A stretch of 64,000 nt of DNA from Myotis daubentonii (GCF_963259705.1 NC_081842.1:64926787-64990786), one strand, 5' to 3'. Positions 11,300 to 23,271 are shown, counted from the first letter of the stretch. The notes: generated by a model not told the origin, from the sequence alone. Numbers and translations: made by a program.

Positions 11300-12541
11300 T
11301 GGGCCAAATTGTGTCCCCTCAAATTCATAGTTGAAGCTTGAACTCTCCAGTATGCCTTAGAATTTCACTGTTTGTAGATAAGGACTTTAAAGAGGTAATT
11401 AAGGTTAAATGAAGTCATAAGGTTGGGGCCCTAATCCAATCAGACTCATCTATATATATAAAATCCTAATACGAAAATAGATCGAATGGTGGGACAACTG
11501 AACAACCATACAGCTAGTTGCTATGACATGCGCTGACCACCAGGGGGTGCGTGCAGAACATGGCAGGCCTCAGCAGCAGGCGGCAGAGCATGGCCATGGT
11601 GGGATGGTGGAGCAGGTGAGCGGGGGCTCCAGACCAAGGCAGAGCACTGGTTGCTGTCAGCGGGGAGAGCCTCTGGTAGTTATTGAAAATTCTTTTGCTC
11701 CCGTGTACTGTGGGTCTGCCCAGTGCTTGCACCTGCTGCCAGCATTGGCCCCACGCCTTGTGCTGGCCGCAATTGCTTGGTGCTGTCAGTGGGTTCAAGT
11801 GGCGACTACCAACCCTTATCACCCCTCAGGGCTTCTCCACCTCCCCCTGCTCCTGTGGGGCGATAGGGGCCAGCAGCTGCCTCTTGCACCCACTCCCAAT
11901 GCCAACCCCGCTCACACTCGCAGCTGGCACTGGAGCCACTGCTCACACCCGCTGCTGGCACCCAGCGCCGGTCCTGATCACCCCTGAGGGCTTATCCACT
12001 CCCCCCTGCTCCTGAGGGGTGATCAGAGCAGCAACCGCTGCTCGCACCTACTGACAGTGCAGGCCCTGCTCACACCCACTGCTGGTGCCAGCCCCAGTAG
12101 CTTCATGCCAACAGCGGATGTGAGTGGGGGCTGGTGCCATCAGTGTGTGGGAGTGGCGGTGGCAGGAGTGGGGCTGTTGGCAGAGAGGGGACTGGGGGAC
12201 TCTGCGGGAGGGGTTGGACAGGGGTTTGGAGGTTGGGCCCAGACTTGCCCCTGTGCCCACCGCAGCCTCATGGCCCACAGTTCCTTTCAAGGTGCACGAA
12301 TTCGTGCATTGGGCCCCTAGTATCTTCATAAGAAGAGGAGATACCAGGGATGCATGTAAACAAAGAAGAGGCCATGTGAGGACACAGCAAGAAGGTGGCC
12401 ATCTGCAAGCTCAGGAGAGCGGCCTTGGGAGAAACCAGCCCTACGGGCAGCATGATCCTGGACTTCCAGGCTCCAGAATTTGGAGGAAATAAATTTCTGT
12501 TGATTAAGCCACCATGTCTGTAGTATTTTGTTATGGCAGTC
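11300..12541 (+). mobile_element. MLT1-type MaLR LTR split by a HeliBat
   Basis: Two halves, 11300-11448 ('ccaaattgtgtcccctcaaattcat', 'taaagaggtaattaaggtt') and 12321-12541 ('cttcataagaagaggaga', 'gccatgtgaggacacagcaagaaggtggcc', 'aataaatttctgttgattaagccacc', 'ttttgttatggcagtc'), join into one MLT1-type solitary LTR. This remnant of an ancient endogenous retrovirus-like element has no genes. Confidence 0.85.
11449..12320 (+). mobile_element. HeliBat Helitron, 872 bp, GC-rich
   Basis: The 5' end TCTATATATATAAAATCC is degraded relative to other copies. The 3' end is 'ggtgcacgaattcgtgcattgggcccctag'. It includes the 'gctgaccaccagggggtg' motif. The middle has repeated blocks on 'cgctgctggcaccagc' and 'tcacccctcagggcttctccac'. 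Several open frames of 60-150 codons here come from GC-rich composition and show no family features. Confidence 0.85.
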
Positions 12542-12729
12542 TCAGCAGATGAATACAGAGAGCAAGTTCATTGGTCTATTAGAAAGGTTTTGCTAAATGT
12601 CCTTGCTAGTCAATCCTGGGATGACAGTTACTATAGGGACATGCATTTTTGTTCTTATTCCAATCGGAAGTCAAACTGCTGAGACCTATAAAGGGTAAAT
12701 CTTGTGTGTGGGGTAAGAAATATTAGTAG

Positions 12730-12752
12730 TGTGTGTGTGTGTGTGTGTGTGT
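12730..12752. repeat. (GT)n microsatellite
   Basis: About 12 GT units, followed by a looser TG/AT-rich stretch to about 12850. Confidence 0.9.
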
Positions 12753-12859
12753 ATGAAAAAATTAGATGTGTTTGTGTGTGTGAGAGAGGGAGTTAATGTA
12801 TATACTGTGAGATTTCATACACATATACAAATATATATACATATATGCATAGCACTGAA

Positions 12860-14140
12860 TTTTTATCAATTTCTATCAATAGAAAATATAGTTAGTGTGG
12901 TTCCTACCCCCACTCCATCACAGGAAAAGCCACAGATTCATCCGAATTCTTTGCGGTGAGCTTTTTGAGGCACAGCAGCTGAGCATGGAGCTGAGTGGCA
13001 CTCCTTGACCCCTACTGTAGGCCAGCCTTAACACCACTTCAACCAAAAACAATAAAAGCCTGAGTTCCTTGGCAGATACCGTGATGGAGGAACATAAAAA
13101 AAATGCACTAAACAGATTCAACAGCAAGATATATGAAAGGAGTAAAAAGAAAGCTAAGGAAACAAAATATCAATGTTTGAATGTTAGAGGAATAATTGTG
13201 CAATTAATTCATGATTTGAAGCTACAATGTTGACTGGCTCTGAAAAAAAACTGTGGCAAACATGCCCCCCCCCCCCCCGAAGCATTGTCCTGCCTTAGGT
13301 CTGAGGAGCATCTACTGACTTTGCAAGGTCCACATATATGAACACTTTTGTACTGCATAACAACTTATTGAGACAAGAATAATATAACTCTCTACATTTG
13401 ACATTAACCATGTTACTGAAAGCTTTTGTAATTTGAGGGCCCAAACTAATTTTTCCTTCCTAATCCATTGACCACAATGAGAAATGGTTTACTAGTATCA
13501 CCAAGCTGCATCCCTGGAATATCCCCGGCATATCCCAGAATAAGGGTCAAGCACCAAGCATGGCCACTCCTCAGAGCGCTCCCTCTGAATGAATGACTCT
13601 TGATATTGCATCCCCTTCATTCAGTTTGCAATGGGATAGGCAACCACTCCTCATGTGGCAAAATAAGCTGTATTGACGAAACATTTTCCTGAAACCATTT
13701 GTTGTGGTAAATGAGCTTGGGCATTACTGCCCACACCCATATGCATTGATTTATCTCCTGCCAAAACAGTTGTTCTCTTCCTGTCCAGGCTTTCTAAATG
13801 TGACCCGCATCCCCCAAATCTGGAAGAGGATTGGGGAATGTTGGCAAAATAATAACTGAGATTTGAGAAATGGAAAATCTCTTTCAACCTTTTCGCTGTT
13901 TGTATGTACCCAGTCATAGCTAGCATAGACCTTGCAAAATCTGGCTCCTTCTTTTGTTCTTGGGAAGGTGAAAGGGATTAGATCAGGAGTTGCGGATGTG
14001 ATTCAAAAGGACCCATTTTTGAGGCTGTTTGTTGCTGTTGGGCTTTGTTTTGTTTCTTGATGAGTGGGTGGCAGAAGTCTTTGTGAGAGTATTTGTTACA
14101 TACATTTGAATTCTGAGCAGCTACTGGTCTATTTCCCAAA
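12860..14140. other. Non-coding stretch, no gene seen
   Basis: No recognisable coding sequence. Contains a run of 16 C at about 13265-13280. The interval 13430-14140 looks like unique sequence without repeat signatures. Confidence 0.55.
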
Positions 14141-14674
14141 GGACAAGCTAGCCCGTAGAGGTCAGTGGAGAGAGAGCGCCAGCGTACAACCTGGATCAGA
14201 TAACAAAAGCAGATGCGGCTGATGGCGGCTGGGCAAGGCGGGAGTTAATAAACCCACACGCACCCGGGCTCTGTCAGTCACAGGGAATGTATGGCATAAT
14301 TGTTTCTGCTTCTAATGCTCTAGTGATGTGGGAGACATGAGAATATTAAAATAAGACAGAAAAATGGAAACTCATTTCTAGCAGCTGCCAAACAAATAGG
14401 ATGCAAAACAGGGGAGAGGTATATTAAAATGTTCACAAGGTTCACTTCACCAAAATGAAACTGTGCCTCTCAGGGATATCAAATCCTCCCCCTCTCTTTC
14501 AAGCACGGGTCCCCTCCCATTTCCCATCAAACTGTTGCTCCCTGCCTTCTTTCCGAATTCTTTGCTGTCACTCTATTCCCTCATCACTGTCTCTTTTCCT
14601 CTTTGTTTCTTAATTTTCTTCATGTTCCTATTCCTTTCTCTCCTCTCCGTTATCCTGTCACAAACATGTCTTAT

Positions 14675-14675
<1 letters not shown>

Positions 14676-14749
<74 letters not shown>
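14676..14749. repeat. (CT)n microsatellite
   Basis: About 36 uninterrupted CT units, a homopyrimidine strand of more than 70 bases. Confidence 0.97.
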
Positions 14750-14750
<1 letters not shown>

Positions 14751-14839
14751 TCTCATTTATTATTAATTAACCTGGGAAGCACATTTCCTAAACCCAGCCG
14801 TTGACTGGAGCTGTAAAAATGCTCCCTTGAAAAACACCC

Positions 14840-15480
14840 AGAAGTGACGCTGGGAGGGTTGCGGGTGGGCGGTGGGTCGGGTGCTGCTGCGATGCTCGCA
14901 GCCGCCATGAGGGGGCAGAGGCACGCGCCGGCGGGCGAGCCACACCGTCACGCACACCCTGGAGGCTTGGGAGGGGGCTGGAAGGCTGCTCACGCGTGTC
15001 ACCCATCACCGCCGCTGACAGCCGCCTAAGGATTCTGCCCGCGTCCCAGGCTGTACGACTGGGCGCAGCGAATAAGCAAGCGATTCCTGATGAGTGCGGG
15101 AGGGGTGAATTCCGCCTCGGGCTAGTACAGATATTTCTTCCAGAAACAAAGGAGTGATTCATGCTGCCTGTGATTAGGGAAGGGAAAGGGGCAAAGCAGA
15201 GCGAGCCCACTGGGTCTCGCAGCCTCGCGTCCCCCAGGGGTTCCGGCTGGCTGCCTCAGTCTTGGCCCCTAGGTCAGCGCGTCCTGGCCCCCCCGCGGGC
15301 CCTCCCCCTCATCTCCCTCCCCTGTTGCCAGGTCAGGAGAAATCTAAGGAGCAGCGTTGTTTGGCCTCTCCGGGGACAGTGGAGGAGCCGGCCCGCAGTG
15401 CATATGTTAGGGGAGAAGATGGATTTGCAGTCCAGAAGGGCGGCCAGGCCAGCCTCCCTCCGCTGCGGGTGCGGCTGTGA
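14840..15480. promoter_or_regulatory. CpG island, candidate promoter
   Basis: GC-rich and dense in CpG: roughly two dozen CpGs between 14880 and 15120, against a CpG-poor background. It includes 'gatgctcgcagccgcc', 'gcacgcgccggcgggcgagcc' and 'cccgcgtcccaggctg'. No HeliBat ends flank it and it does not look like a transposon. A consensus splice donor, CT|GTGAGT, lies at 15477 on the plus strand just past the island. A non-coding RNA or alternative first exon is possible. No protein product is recognisable. Confidence 0.6.
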
Positions 15481-15611
15481 GTAGTGACAGTTTGGTGAAC
15501 TGGGCGGCAGGTGGCAGTAACGCTGTCAACCTGCAGCCTCCAGGAGACCGAACTTGGAGCTCTGCCATGTGTATGTCTCAGCCAGCCCCCTGCTCCGACC
15601 CCCAACACACA

Positions 15612-15613
<2 letters not shown>

Positions 15614-15706
<93 letters not shown>
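15614..15706. repeat. Compound (CT)n-(CA)n microsatellite
   Basis: About 26 CT units switch directly to about 20 CA units near 15667. It lies 130 bp downstream of the CpG island. Confidence 0.97.
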
Positions 15707-15708
<2 letters not shown>

Positions 15709-16401
15709 TCCTGGTGTCCTGCTGCGATTTTCATCCTTTTAACATATTTCAAAATAGGGTGGAGAGGATAGTAGCATTAACAACGATAATAATGTACATT
15801 TACTGAGCCCTATGTGCTAGGTATACAATGTTTTTATTTTAATGTAAAATAATAATAATAACAAGATGTCAAAATAATGTTGGTCCAGAAGTTAACAGCA
15901 TCTAATTTCTTTGGTTTTTGGTTGAGAGCATAAAATACTTTTTTTTTTTCCTTCCAAGAAGGTAGCTAGGTTTGGATCTCGCCACTTCCAGAGGAGCAGG
16001 AAGCTGTATTCATTTATTTAATTTTAGGAAAGCTGGGGTTATTTGGCCACCTTTGGGCAGGACTCAGCCTCCAGACTGTTTTTCTCAACAATGTATTATG
16101 TTTAACGGGAATTTTCATGTAACTGTCCAGATTTACAGCTTCCCTGGAACAAGTGAAACAGGAGACTGGACCTAAATGACACCCATCCTGGGAGCTGAGG
16201 AGCTGTTCCTGCTATTAGCAGGGGCAAGTTTGCCACAGTCCCCACCCCAACCTATTGTCTCACACTCAACCTTTTCACCTCCATGGCCTTTGGAGGCATC
16301 TGAGCATGGATTCCTGGCGTATTAGGGACTTGTGGAGATGAGAACCAAACTATCAGAGAGGAAGGAGGCCCCATGGATTGAAAAGGAAGGAAATGGCTGA
16401 T

Positions 16402-16614
16402 CCAGCGGTTCTCAACCTGTGGGTCGCGACCCCTTTGGCGGTCAAACGACCCTTTCACAGGGGTCGCCTAAGACCATCCTGCATATCAGATATTTACATT
16501 ACGCTTCATAACAGTAGCAACATTCCAGTTATGAAGTAACAGCGAAAATAATTTTATGGTTGGGTCACAACATGAAGATCTGTATTTAAAGGGCCAGAAG
16601 GTTGAGAACCACTG
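16402..16614 (-). mobile_element. Non-autonomous hAT
   Basis: Ends CAGCGGTTCTCAACCTGTGG and GGTTGAGAACCACTG. Same family as 11000-11211, reversed. Flanks GGCTGATC and AGCTGAGC match at 6 of 8. Confidence 0.87.
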
Positions 16615-16806
16615 AGCTGAGCTGAGGAAGGAGTTGCATAGAGGAGCCTGGGAAGAACAACTTGATAAATGCTGTCACCTGTACTCTGTTTCCTCACAGT
16701 GCCCCGGAGGCAGCCGAACCTTGGGAGAGAATAGTGCTGTGATGCCTGGGGCCTCAGGTGTAGGAGCTGTGGTGAAGGTCCAATGATCTTTTGTGATGGC
16801 AATGGC

Positions 16807-16827
16807 GGGGGGGGGGGGGGGGGGGGA
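16807..16827. repeat. Poly(G) run of about 20
   Basis: An uninterrupted G tract after 'ggcaatggc'. Its length in the assembly may be inexact. Confidence 0.9.
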
Positions 16828-17035
16828 TCAGGAGCAAAGCTCCCCGCCTTGGATAGGCCATGAGGGCTAGATCAAGGAGACACAGGGATCACCTACCAGA
16901 AACCTCTTTAGGAATGCTCTTGGGATATTTGTATGAACCCAAGGGAGGTGGAAGAGACCCCCTAAAGTGATCAAGGTACGTTTTCCTGACAATCCTGATA
17001 TCTGAGAGCTGAGCCATCATTCAGTTTGTCCAGAG

Positions 17036-17270
17036 CAGTGATGGTGAACCTTTTGAGCTCGGCGTGTCAGCATTTTGAAAAACCCTAACTTAACTCAGGT
17101 GCTGTGTCACATTTAGAATTTTTTTTATATTTGCAACCATAGTAAAACAAAGACTTATATTTTTGACATTTATTTTATATATTTAAATACCATTTAGCAA
17201 AGAAAAATCAACCAAAAAAATGAGTTCGCGTGTCACCTCTGACACGCGTGTCATAGGTTTGACATCACTG
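17036..17270 (+). mobile_element. Non-autonomous hAT, second family
   Basis: Ends CAGTGATGGTGAACC and GGTTTGACATCACTG. Inside, 'gacacgcgtgtcatagg' and 'cggcgtgtcagcattttg'. Flanks GTCCAGAG and GTCTAGAC match at 6 of 8. Confidence 0.85.
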
Positions 17271-17319
17271 GTCTAGACGAATAAAGAAATGTAATTTTTT
17301 CAGCATCCAAATATTTGTA

Positions 17320-17480
17320 ACACTAACATTTACAGAGGGCATCTTATGCTAAATTCTTCTAATAACCCATTGAAGTGGATATCCTTGTTATCCCTGCTTA
17401 AAGCTGAGGAAAATAAGACTAAGAAGCTTAGATAAAAGGCTCACAATCATACAAATGGTAGATGGGCAGCCAAGGCTCAA
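17320..17480 (-). repeat. MIR fragment (antisense)
   Basis: 'gtggatatccttgttatccctgc', 'aaagctgaggaaaataag' and 'ctcacaatcatacaaatgg' follow the order of a reverse MIR. Confidence 0.6.
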
Positions 17481-17506
17481 ATGCAAGTGTGTGTGTGTCT
17501 CTAGCG

Positions 17507-17870
17507 CAGGGGTCGGCAAACTCTTCTGGTAAAGGGCCAAGTAGTAATTACATTTTTGGCTCTGTGGGCAATGCGTTCTGTTGCAACTACTCAGTTCTGT
17601 GTTATTGCACAAAACAGTATGTAAATGCATGAACATATCTATGTCCCAATAATTCTTTATTAATGGGCATTGAAATATAAATTTCTTGTAATTTTTTCTT
17701 GTCACAAAATGTTACTTTTAATTTTTTTCAACAGTTAAAAAAGGTAAGAGTCATTCTTAGTTTAACTTTCAAGCTGTGCAAAAACGGACAGAGGTAAGAA
17801 GAAACACAAAAAAAAACAGAACAGTTGGTGGACCAAGTTTGGTTTCTGGGCTGCAGTTTGTCAAGTTTTG
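17507..17870 (+). mobile_element. Old Charlie/MER-type hAT
   Basis: Ends CAGGGGTCGGCAAACTC and GCAGTTTGTCAAGTTTTG. Middle 'gttgcaactactcagttctg' and 'cccaataattctttattaatggg' is characteristic of an old mammalian hAT MITE. It is diverged, and the flanking repeats CTCTAGCG and CTCTGGTA match at 5 of 8. Confidence 0.75.
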
Positions 17871-17885
17871 CTCTGGTATCTACAA

Positions 17886-17945
17886 CAAGCATGTCAAACT
17901 CTTGGCCCACAAGCCGCGAGTTTGGCATGATTGATCTGCAATAAT
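17886..17945 (+). mobile_element. hAT terminal fragment
   Basis: 'aagcatgtcaaactcttggccc' is the terminus of the same family as 37038-37655. Only the ends are left, 'gagtttggcatgattga' being the other side. Confidence 0.5.
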
Positions 17946-17979
17946 CTGTATACTTGGTAGGCACTCCCTGCCTCTAGAC

Positions 17980-18214
17980 CAGCCATGGGCAAACTATGGC
18001 CCGCGGGCCGGATCCGGCCCGTTCGGCTGTTCTATCCGGCCCGCGGAGCCGAAAGAGCGGAGGGTTCTCTTGCTCTCCCCTCCGCTCCTTCACCAGCAGC
18101 AGTGTTAACATGTATTAGTTCACACAAACGCTCCATCCATGCTTTTGTTCCGGCCCTCCGGTCCAGTTTAAGAACCCATTGTGGCCCTCAAGTCAAAAAG
18201 TTTGCCCACCCCTG
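17980..18214 (+). mobile_element. Non-autonomous hAT with perfect target duplication
   Basis: Ends CAGCCATGGGCAAACTATGG and TTTGCCCACCCCTG. The 8-bp duplication CTCTAGAC is exact on both sides (17972-17979, 18215-18222). 'ggcccgcgggccggatccggcc' near the left end could form a hairpin. It is related to the reversed copy at 55558-55758. Confidence 0.92.
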
Positions 18215-18364
18215 CTCTAGACCTAAACTAGCCAGTCACAGTAGAGAAAAAGTCAAAGACATTTTGCCACTCACACTTCAACAAGCATTTAAAAACTGTC
18301 CATTCCCTAAAGAAGTAGCTCTTCAACCTCTAGCCACCATTACATCAAGGTTATATTCCATGAG

Positions 18365-18540
18365 GGAGTGTGATATATTAGAAAGAGCAGTGGGCTTGAC
18401 ATAAGAAAAGCTGGTTTCAAATTCCAAACTGTGTGATTTTGAGCAAATGACCTAGGTTGTCAGAAGTTCACTGACTTCATTTATCAATCACAATGCCTGC
18501 CTCAAAGGTTAACTATGGGCATTAGGTCAGGCCATGCACA
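18365..18540 (+). repeat. MIR SINE
   Basis: 'agaaagagcagtgggcttgac', 'gtgtgattttgagcaaatgacc' and 'tgcctgcctcaaagg' follow MIR order. Confidence 0.65.
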
Positions 18541-18559
18541 TAAAATATATAGCAAGACA

Positions 18560-19560
18560 GGTAACTTCATAATTTGGGGAACCTAAACTTTATTCAATTT
18601 AGAGGATCTTATTTTAAGAAAAGAAAAATAACATTTTTATTAAAGAACTATTTGCTAAAAATATTTATTTAGAATGAGAAAAAAATCTCAACAAATAATA
18701 GGAGACTTGGAGGTTCAGGTTGTTTTCTTCTGAGATTTCTTCAACCAACTCACCAAAAATGCTTACATGCAAACTTGTCCTGATTATAATTTGGCTCCCC
18801 CCCCCAATCAAGAACATGCTAGAATCCCCAGAAAATCACATTCATAGGGGTCCATGAAAATGGGAGGCCCTAAAGCTTAGTGTCACGGTGTGGCAGTTGC
18901 AATGGGAAGATAGTAACACATAGGGGACTGATAAAAAATAACTATATTAAACATAATGGGAGCTAAGTTTCTCATTGTCAGAGAAGGAAGGTGGAAATGT
19001 TGAAAACAGAATGAACTCTATAGTGTTGGGATGGAATCTGAGGTATCAGTGTAAACTCAAAATGCTCACTATAGACAAATACAAACAGAGCCGAGAGATG
19101 ACAGACAAATGATAGATAAATGGAGATGTAAGTGTATGCACATGAATGTGTGTGATCACACATGTAATCCTAGCCCTATCCTCCAAGAGCAGCAACACCC
19201 CAAAAGTAAGGTACTCACTCAGTTTCCAGAACTTGCTTTCTAAGCACCATTCCCCAATACTGGGTCCTTGGAGAAATAGCTGATTCCAGGGCTAGGGAGA
19301 AAATGTATACAATTAACCTGGAATGTTTGATTAAGTCAATAGTTTTTTAAAGAAGGCTCAAAGAATGAGAGGAACATATGAAAAGAATACAAAAGGCAGC
19401 TTGAAAGAGATATTGGCCAAATCTGGGATAACTTGAACATTAAAATAAATCATGAGAGCAACAGATTATAAATCATTAAATAAAATAGCTTAGTCCACCT
19501 TATATAAATAAATGAATGAATAAGTTGAAAGTTTAATGAGGAAGGGGATTCATAGTTTTA
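18560..19560. other. Non-coding stretch, no gene seen
   Basis: AT-rich, no recognisable coding or RNA gene. A short C run lies near 18797. Confidence 0.5.
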
Positions 19561-19576
19561 GAGTAATCCTCACCTC

Positions 19577-19577
19577 A

Positions 19578-19618
<41 letters not shown>
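19577..19618. repeat. (CA)n microsatellite
   Basis: About 20 CA units. Confidence 0.95.
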
Positions 19619-19620
<2 letters not shown>

Positions 19621-19639
19621 GAATACTCATTAATTACAA

Positions 19640-20470
19640 AGGGAAAAGAGGAACTATGCAGTGGAGAAGTCTGAAAGACACTATGATCAAGTGATCAAAG
19701 AGAACACCATCAGTAATGGGGCAAATCAAAATCATGGGCCATGTGACAGGATGCAGTGAAAGGAGCACAGCGTCACTCACCTCTGTAATATGTGTCATCA
19801 CAAGGAAATGTAGATAAGCTCAAATTGAGGGGCATTCTGCAAAATAGTTGGCCAATACTCTTCAGAACTGTGAAGGCCAGGAGTCAGGGAAGACTGAGGA
19901 ACTATTCCGGGTTGAAGGAGACTTAAAGAGACATGACCGCTAAAAGCAGCTATATTCTGAACTAAATCCTGTTGCTATAAAAACCATTATTGGGATAATT
20001 GGTGAAAGTTGAGTGGAATTTGGAAATAAGATGGGAGTGGAGTATCAATGTTAATTCCTGATTTTAATGATTATAGTGTGGTTATGTAGAAGGCATTTAA
20101 AAAGATACACAACAGCGTGGCTAGTGTTGCTCAGTGGTTGAGGGTCGACCTATGAACCAGGAGGTCTCAGTTCAATTCCTGGTCTGGACACATGCAGGGT
20201 TGTGGGCTGCATGTGTGGGGCATGCAGGAGGCAGTCAATCAATGATTCTTTCTCATCATTGATGTTCCTATTTCTCTCTCCCTCCTCCTTCCTCTCTGAA
20301 ATCAATAAATAAAGTATATATTTTTTTTAAAAAAAGATACACAATAAAGGGCTTATGGATGATGAAGCATTGTGTTGATCACTTAGTCTCAAATGACTTA
20401 GTGAAAAATTATCTTTGTACTAAACTCTCAGATTTTCTGAAAACTTAAAATTGTTTAAAAATTGAAAATG
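19640..20470 (+). repeat. Old L1 3' end, split by a Ves SINE
   Basis: 'aaatcctgttgctataaaaacc', 'tcaatgttaattcctgattttaa' and 'agtgtggttatgtag', then after the SINE 'tgaagcattgtgttgatcacttagtc', read as the 3' part of an ancient L1. Confidence 0.55.
20113..20329 (+). mobile_element. Ves SINE with target duplication
   Basis: tRNA-like head ('gtggctagtgttgctcagtggttgag', B box 'gttcaattcct'), then 'gtggggcatgcaggaggcag', 'tcattgatgttcctatttctctctccctcc' and an A/T-rich tail. Duplication AAAAGATACACAA flanks it (about 20100-20112 and 20331-20343). Confidence 0.92.
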
Positions 20471-21203
20471 CATATTAAACATAAAAATAAAAGTAATAGT
20501 TTCATGAGATCAGGAATGGTATTGTGTATTTCTTTTGAATCCCTCATAGAAATTCATAGATCTGGGCATACTGTGGGAATTTAATAAACACTATTGAATG
20601 GAAACTTATTCAATGAAATAGGCAATGGGACATTATTTAAAGAGTCAGACTACCACAAAGATTGCCTCAATTATATTTTAAGGATGAAGAAAGCATTCAT
20701 ACAAGTCATACCATCTCTACTATGCATGCACCCATACACAAAAATTTGATCTTGAAAGCAAATAAAATGTACAACAAAATTAATGTATGTGTATTTAATA
20801 ATAAAAAATTTTCCTTAGAAATCAGTCTTAGAAATACTAAAAAGTAAAAGGAATATTAAAAAGTATAATTATTTCAATCTATAAAAAAGGAAGCCTAACC
20901 ATAGAGTAAAAGAGATGAGATCTGATATATAAATCAAAATGGTGGTGTAAAAAAATTAATACCCTTATGTACTGTATAGCAACCTTAGTTTTGCAACACC
21001 ATATTGCTTATTTGTAAGTTACGGTTCCATTGGAGAAGCAGAACCACTGTAGAAAGTACTGACTTAACTATCAGTGCCATTCTCTTCTTTCCATGCCCTC
21101 CAAGCTCTCTACTCTCCATTCCCTCCTAACCACTGAGCATCATCCTTGAGTCCTCTTTGATCTTCATCCTCACCCAGTTCAACATTTGATGACAATCTAC
21201 ATA

Positions 21204-21328
21204 CAGGATGTGGCAAAAGTGGGTTTATAGTTGCTCATATGGGGGGAAATGAACAAATAAATAATAAATGTAAGAATAAACTATGTTTTGTGTACTCACC
21301 ATGGTAAACCTACTTTTGCCCCACCCTG
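21204..21328 (+). mobile_element. Mariner MITE, 125 bp, intact ends
   Basis: CAGGATGTGGCAAAAGTGGG at the left, CTACTTTTGCCCCACCCTG at the right, TA on both sides. Same family as the disrupted copy at 6689-7190. Non-coding. Confidence 0.9.
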
Positions 21329-22269
21329 TATATTGAGCATTGTAATACTTGTGGAGACCTATATGATACATTCCAGGGCAGGAGGTATGCCTTATCTAAT
21401 GGAGTCTTTACAAGGAACAGATACCCGCTTTTCTGGTTCCCTGTTCAAAAACTTCAGTTTTCACAAGGATCCCAAGCAACTCTATAAGCTGATGATAAGC
21501 ATCGGCTAGTGCTCACCCTGTGGTGATAATGGACTTGCTGTTTCAAACTTTCCGGTTGAAAGTTAAACACATAAATAAATTACCATAATCCAGTCTGTCT
21601 CCTAGCGTCTCATATCAAATAAATATTTAAATAAAGGGGTGAGTGGTTTGAAAGCTTAATGTGCTGAATAACATAATGGGTTATGGGACCGGGTCCTTAT
21701 GAGGAAGTTAGAGTCAGAATTGGCCACTGGCCCAAAATGGGAACTGTTCATCTTCCTGTAGATATAATAACCATAATGCCCATTCATTGAGACCTCAATA
21801 TCAGTGGGCTCCAAACTGTACATCATGAACACAATCTAGAAAAAAATAATTTGAGCATGTGTCCTCACACATTTATATTTATTTCTAAAGTATGCCTTAC
21901 GTTTCTGTGCTAATGTGATATATACAATTAAAAACATACACAGATAATAAATCTTTAAAAAGATGAAATAAAAATATAAAATAGAAATTCTGATGTTGTC
22001 ATTTTTCACTGTTACATCAGCTCATGTTACACCCATGCCCTAATTTTGAGACCGCTGATTACATAAATAGACCAATTTATTTTTAAATATTTTAACAGAT
22101 AGAAAGGTTGGTTGTACATGTTACAAAATGAGCAAATACACATGCAAATGTTCCTGGGTTTTGGTCTGACCAAGGAAAAGAGAATGTGGCGGGGGGGGAA
22201 ATAGTGAATGCCATCTTCTCCCAAAACACCCCTATTATCCACCCACTTAATACAGGGAATAAGTACAGC

Positions 22270-22348
22270 AAAGAGGTAAGATGAGCGAAGACTGCAACAA
22301 ATTCCCTCAGATACAAGGCACTCTCTCTTTACATTACTAGACAATGAG
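22270..22348 (+). repeat. Source or copy A of a local dispersed duplication
   Basis: About 78 bp beginning 'aaagaggtaagatgagcgaa' and ending 'ttactagacaatga'. It recurs at 23272-23350 with two or three mismatches. Not part of any repeat family I recognise. Confidence 0.85.
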
Positions 22349-23047
22349 AAGGGGGTCCAGATGAACAAATGGGATAAGGACTGAGTGAAGATAAAAATGT
22401 GTATTAGTTAGAACTGAGACTACTCCCTCTGCTTTGGGGCTTAAATGAAGCAGCTAAGCATGGGATCTGGCTTACAGCAAACTCCTGGGTAACATGACTT
22501 GGCAGTGTGGGGTAACATGCTCTAAGAGGCTAACTTTCACTAAGATGAGACAGATGATGGAAAGGAGCCAGCAGGTAAGTGTCTCTCCCCTTCCCTCCAA
22601 GAGACTATTCTGGATTAGTTTGGACCAGCCTGCCCTGTCTAGAAGACATCCTGCAAAACTAAGCAATAGGCTGTTTTTTAAGACATGTAGCTAGCTCAGT
22701 AACACATCACATTTGGAGTGATGCTCTGGTCACATTTGGGACCTCCCTCACTTCTACCTTTTATGCTGAAGTGTCATACCTAAGGTCTGCATTGTGTCCC
22801 CACACCTCTAGCCACACTTTTTGGGCCAAAGGACATAGAGGATTCAAAGGCCATTTAAGAAGAGCTGGGTCAAGTTCCTCTCCTAGGATTTTGGGCTTGG
22901 TAAATTCAAGTGAATGATACGGATTTGTTGGTGCTGAGTTGTTCATTCTGAGGCCTGGAGTGGCTGCTTTGGGCCATGATGGCAAAACCTCTCTAGAGAG
23001 AAGGAAATAGCAGACACAAAGTGAGAGAGAGGTATAGATGACAGGGC

Positions 23048-23049
<2 letters not shown>

Positions 23050-23100
<51 letters not shown>
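23050..23100. repeat. (GA)n microsatellite
   Basis: About 25 GA units. Confidence 0.95.
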
Positions 23101-23104
<4 letters not shown>

Positions 23105-23271
23105 CCTTTGTTTCTTTGCAGTTCCCAGATATATTTCCAACAAATCCCAGCTCTTCTTTATTTTTCATATTTAAATCATGGGAGTCCTTTCTGTATCCCT
23201 ACATCCTTACATCCTTTTCTGGTAACAAATGTACATGGTTATCTGTTTCCTCCAACAAACAATCTCCTACT

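Noticed and set aside
11523..12492. Several GC-rich ORFs of 90-150 codons
   Set aside because: They lie inside a HeliBat, occur on both strands at once and show no domain.
14463..15806. ORFs with long Ser-Leu or Arg-Glu or His-Thr runs
   Set aside because: They are translations of CT, GA and CA microsatellites. The same holds near 23040, 25400, 29400, 33440 and 45890.
16807..16827. Poly(G) tract as a functional quadruplex
   Set aside because: A single homopolymer with uncertain length; no promoter or replication context.
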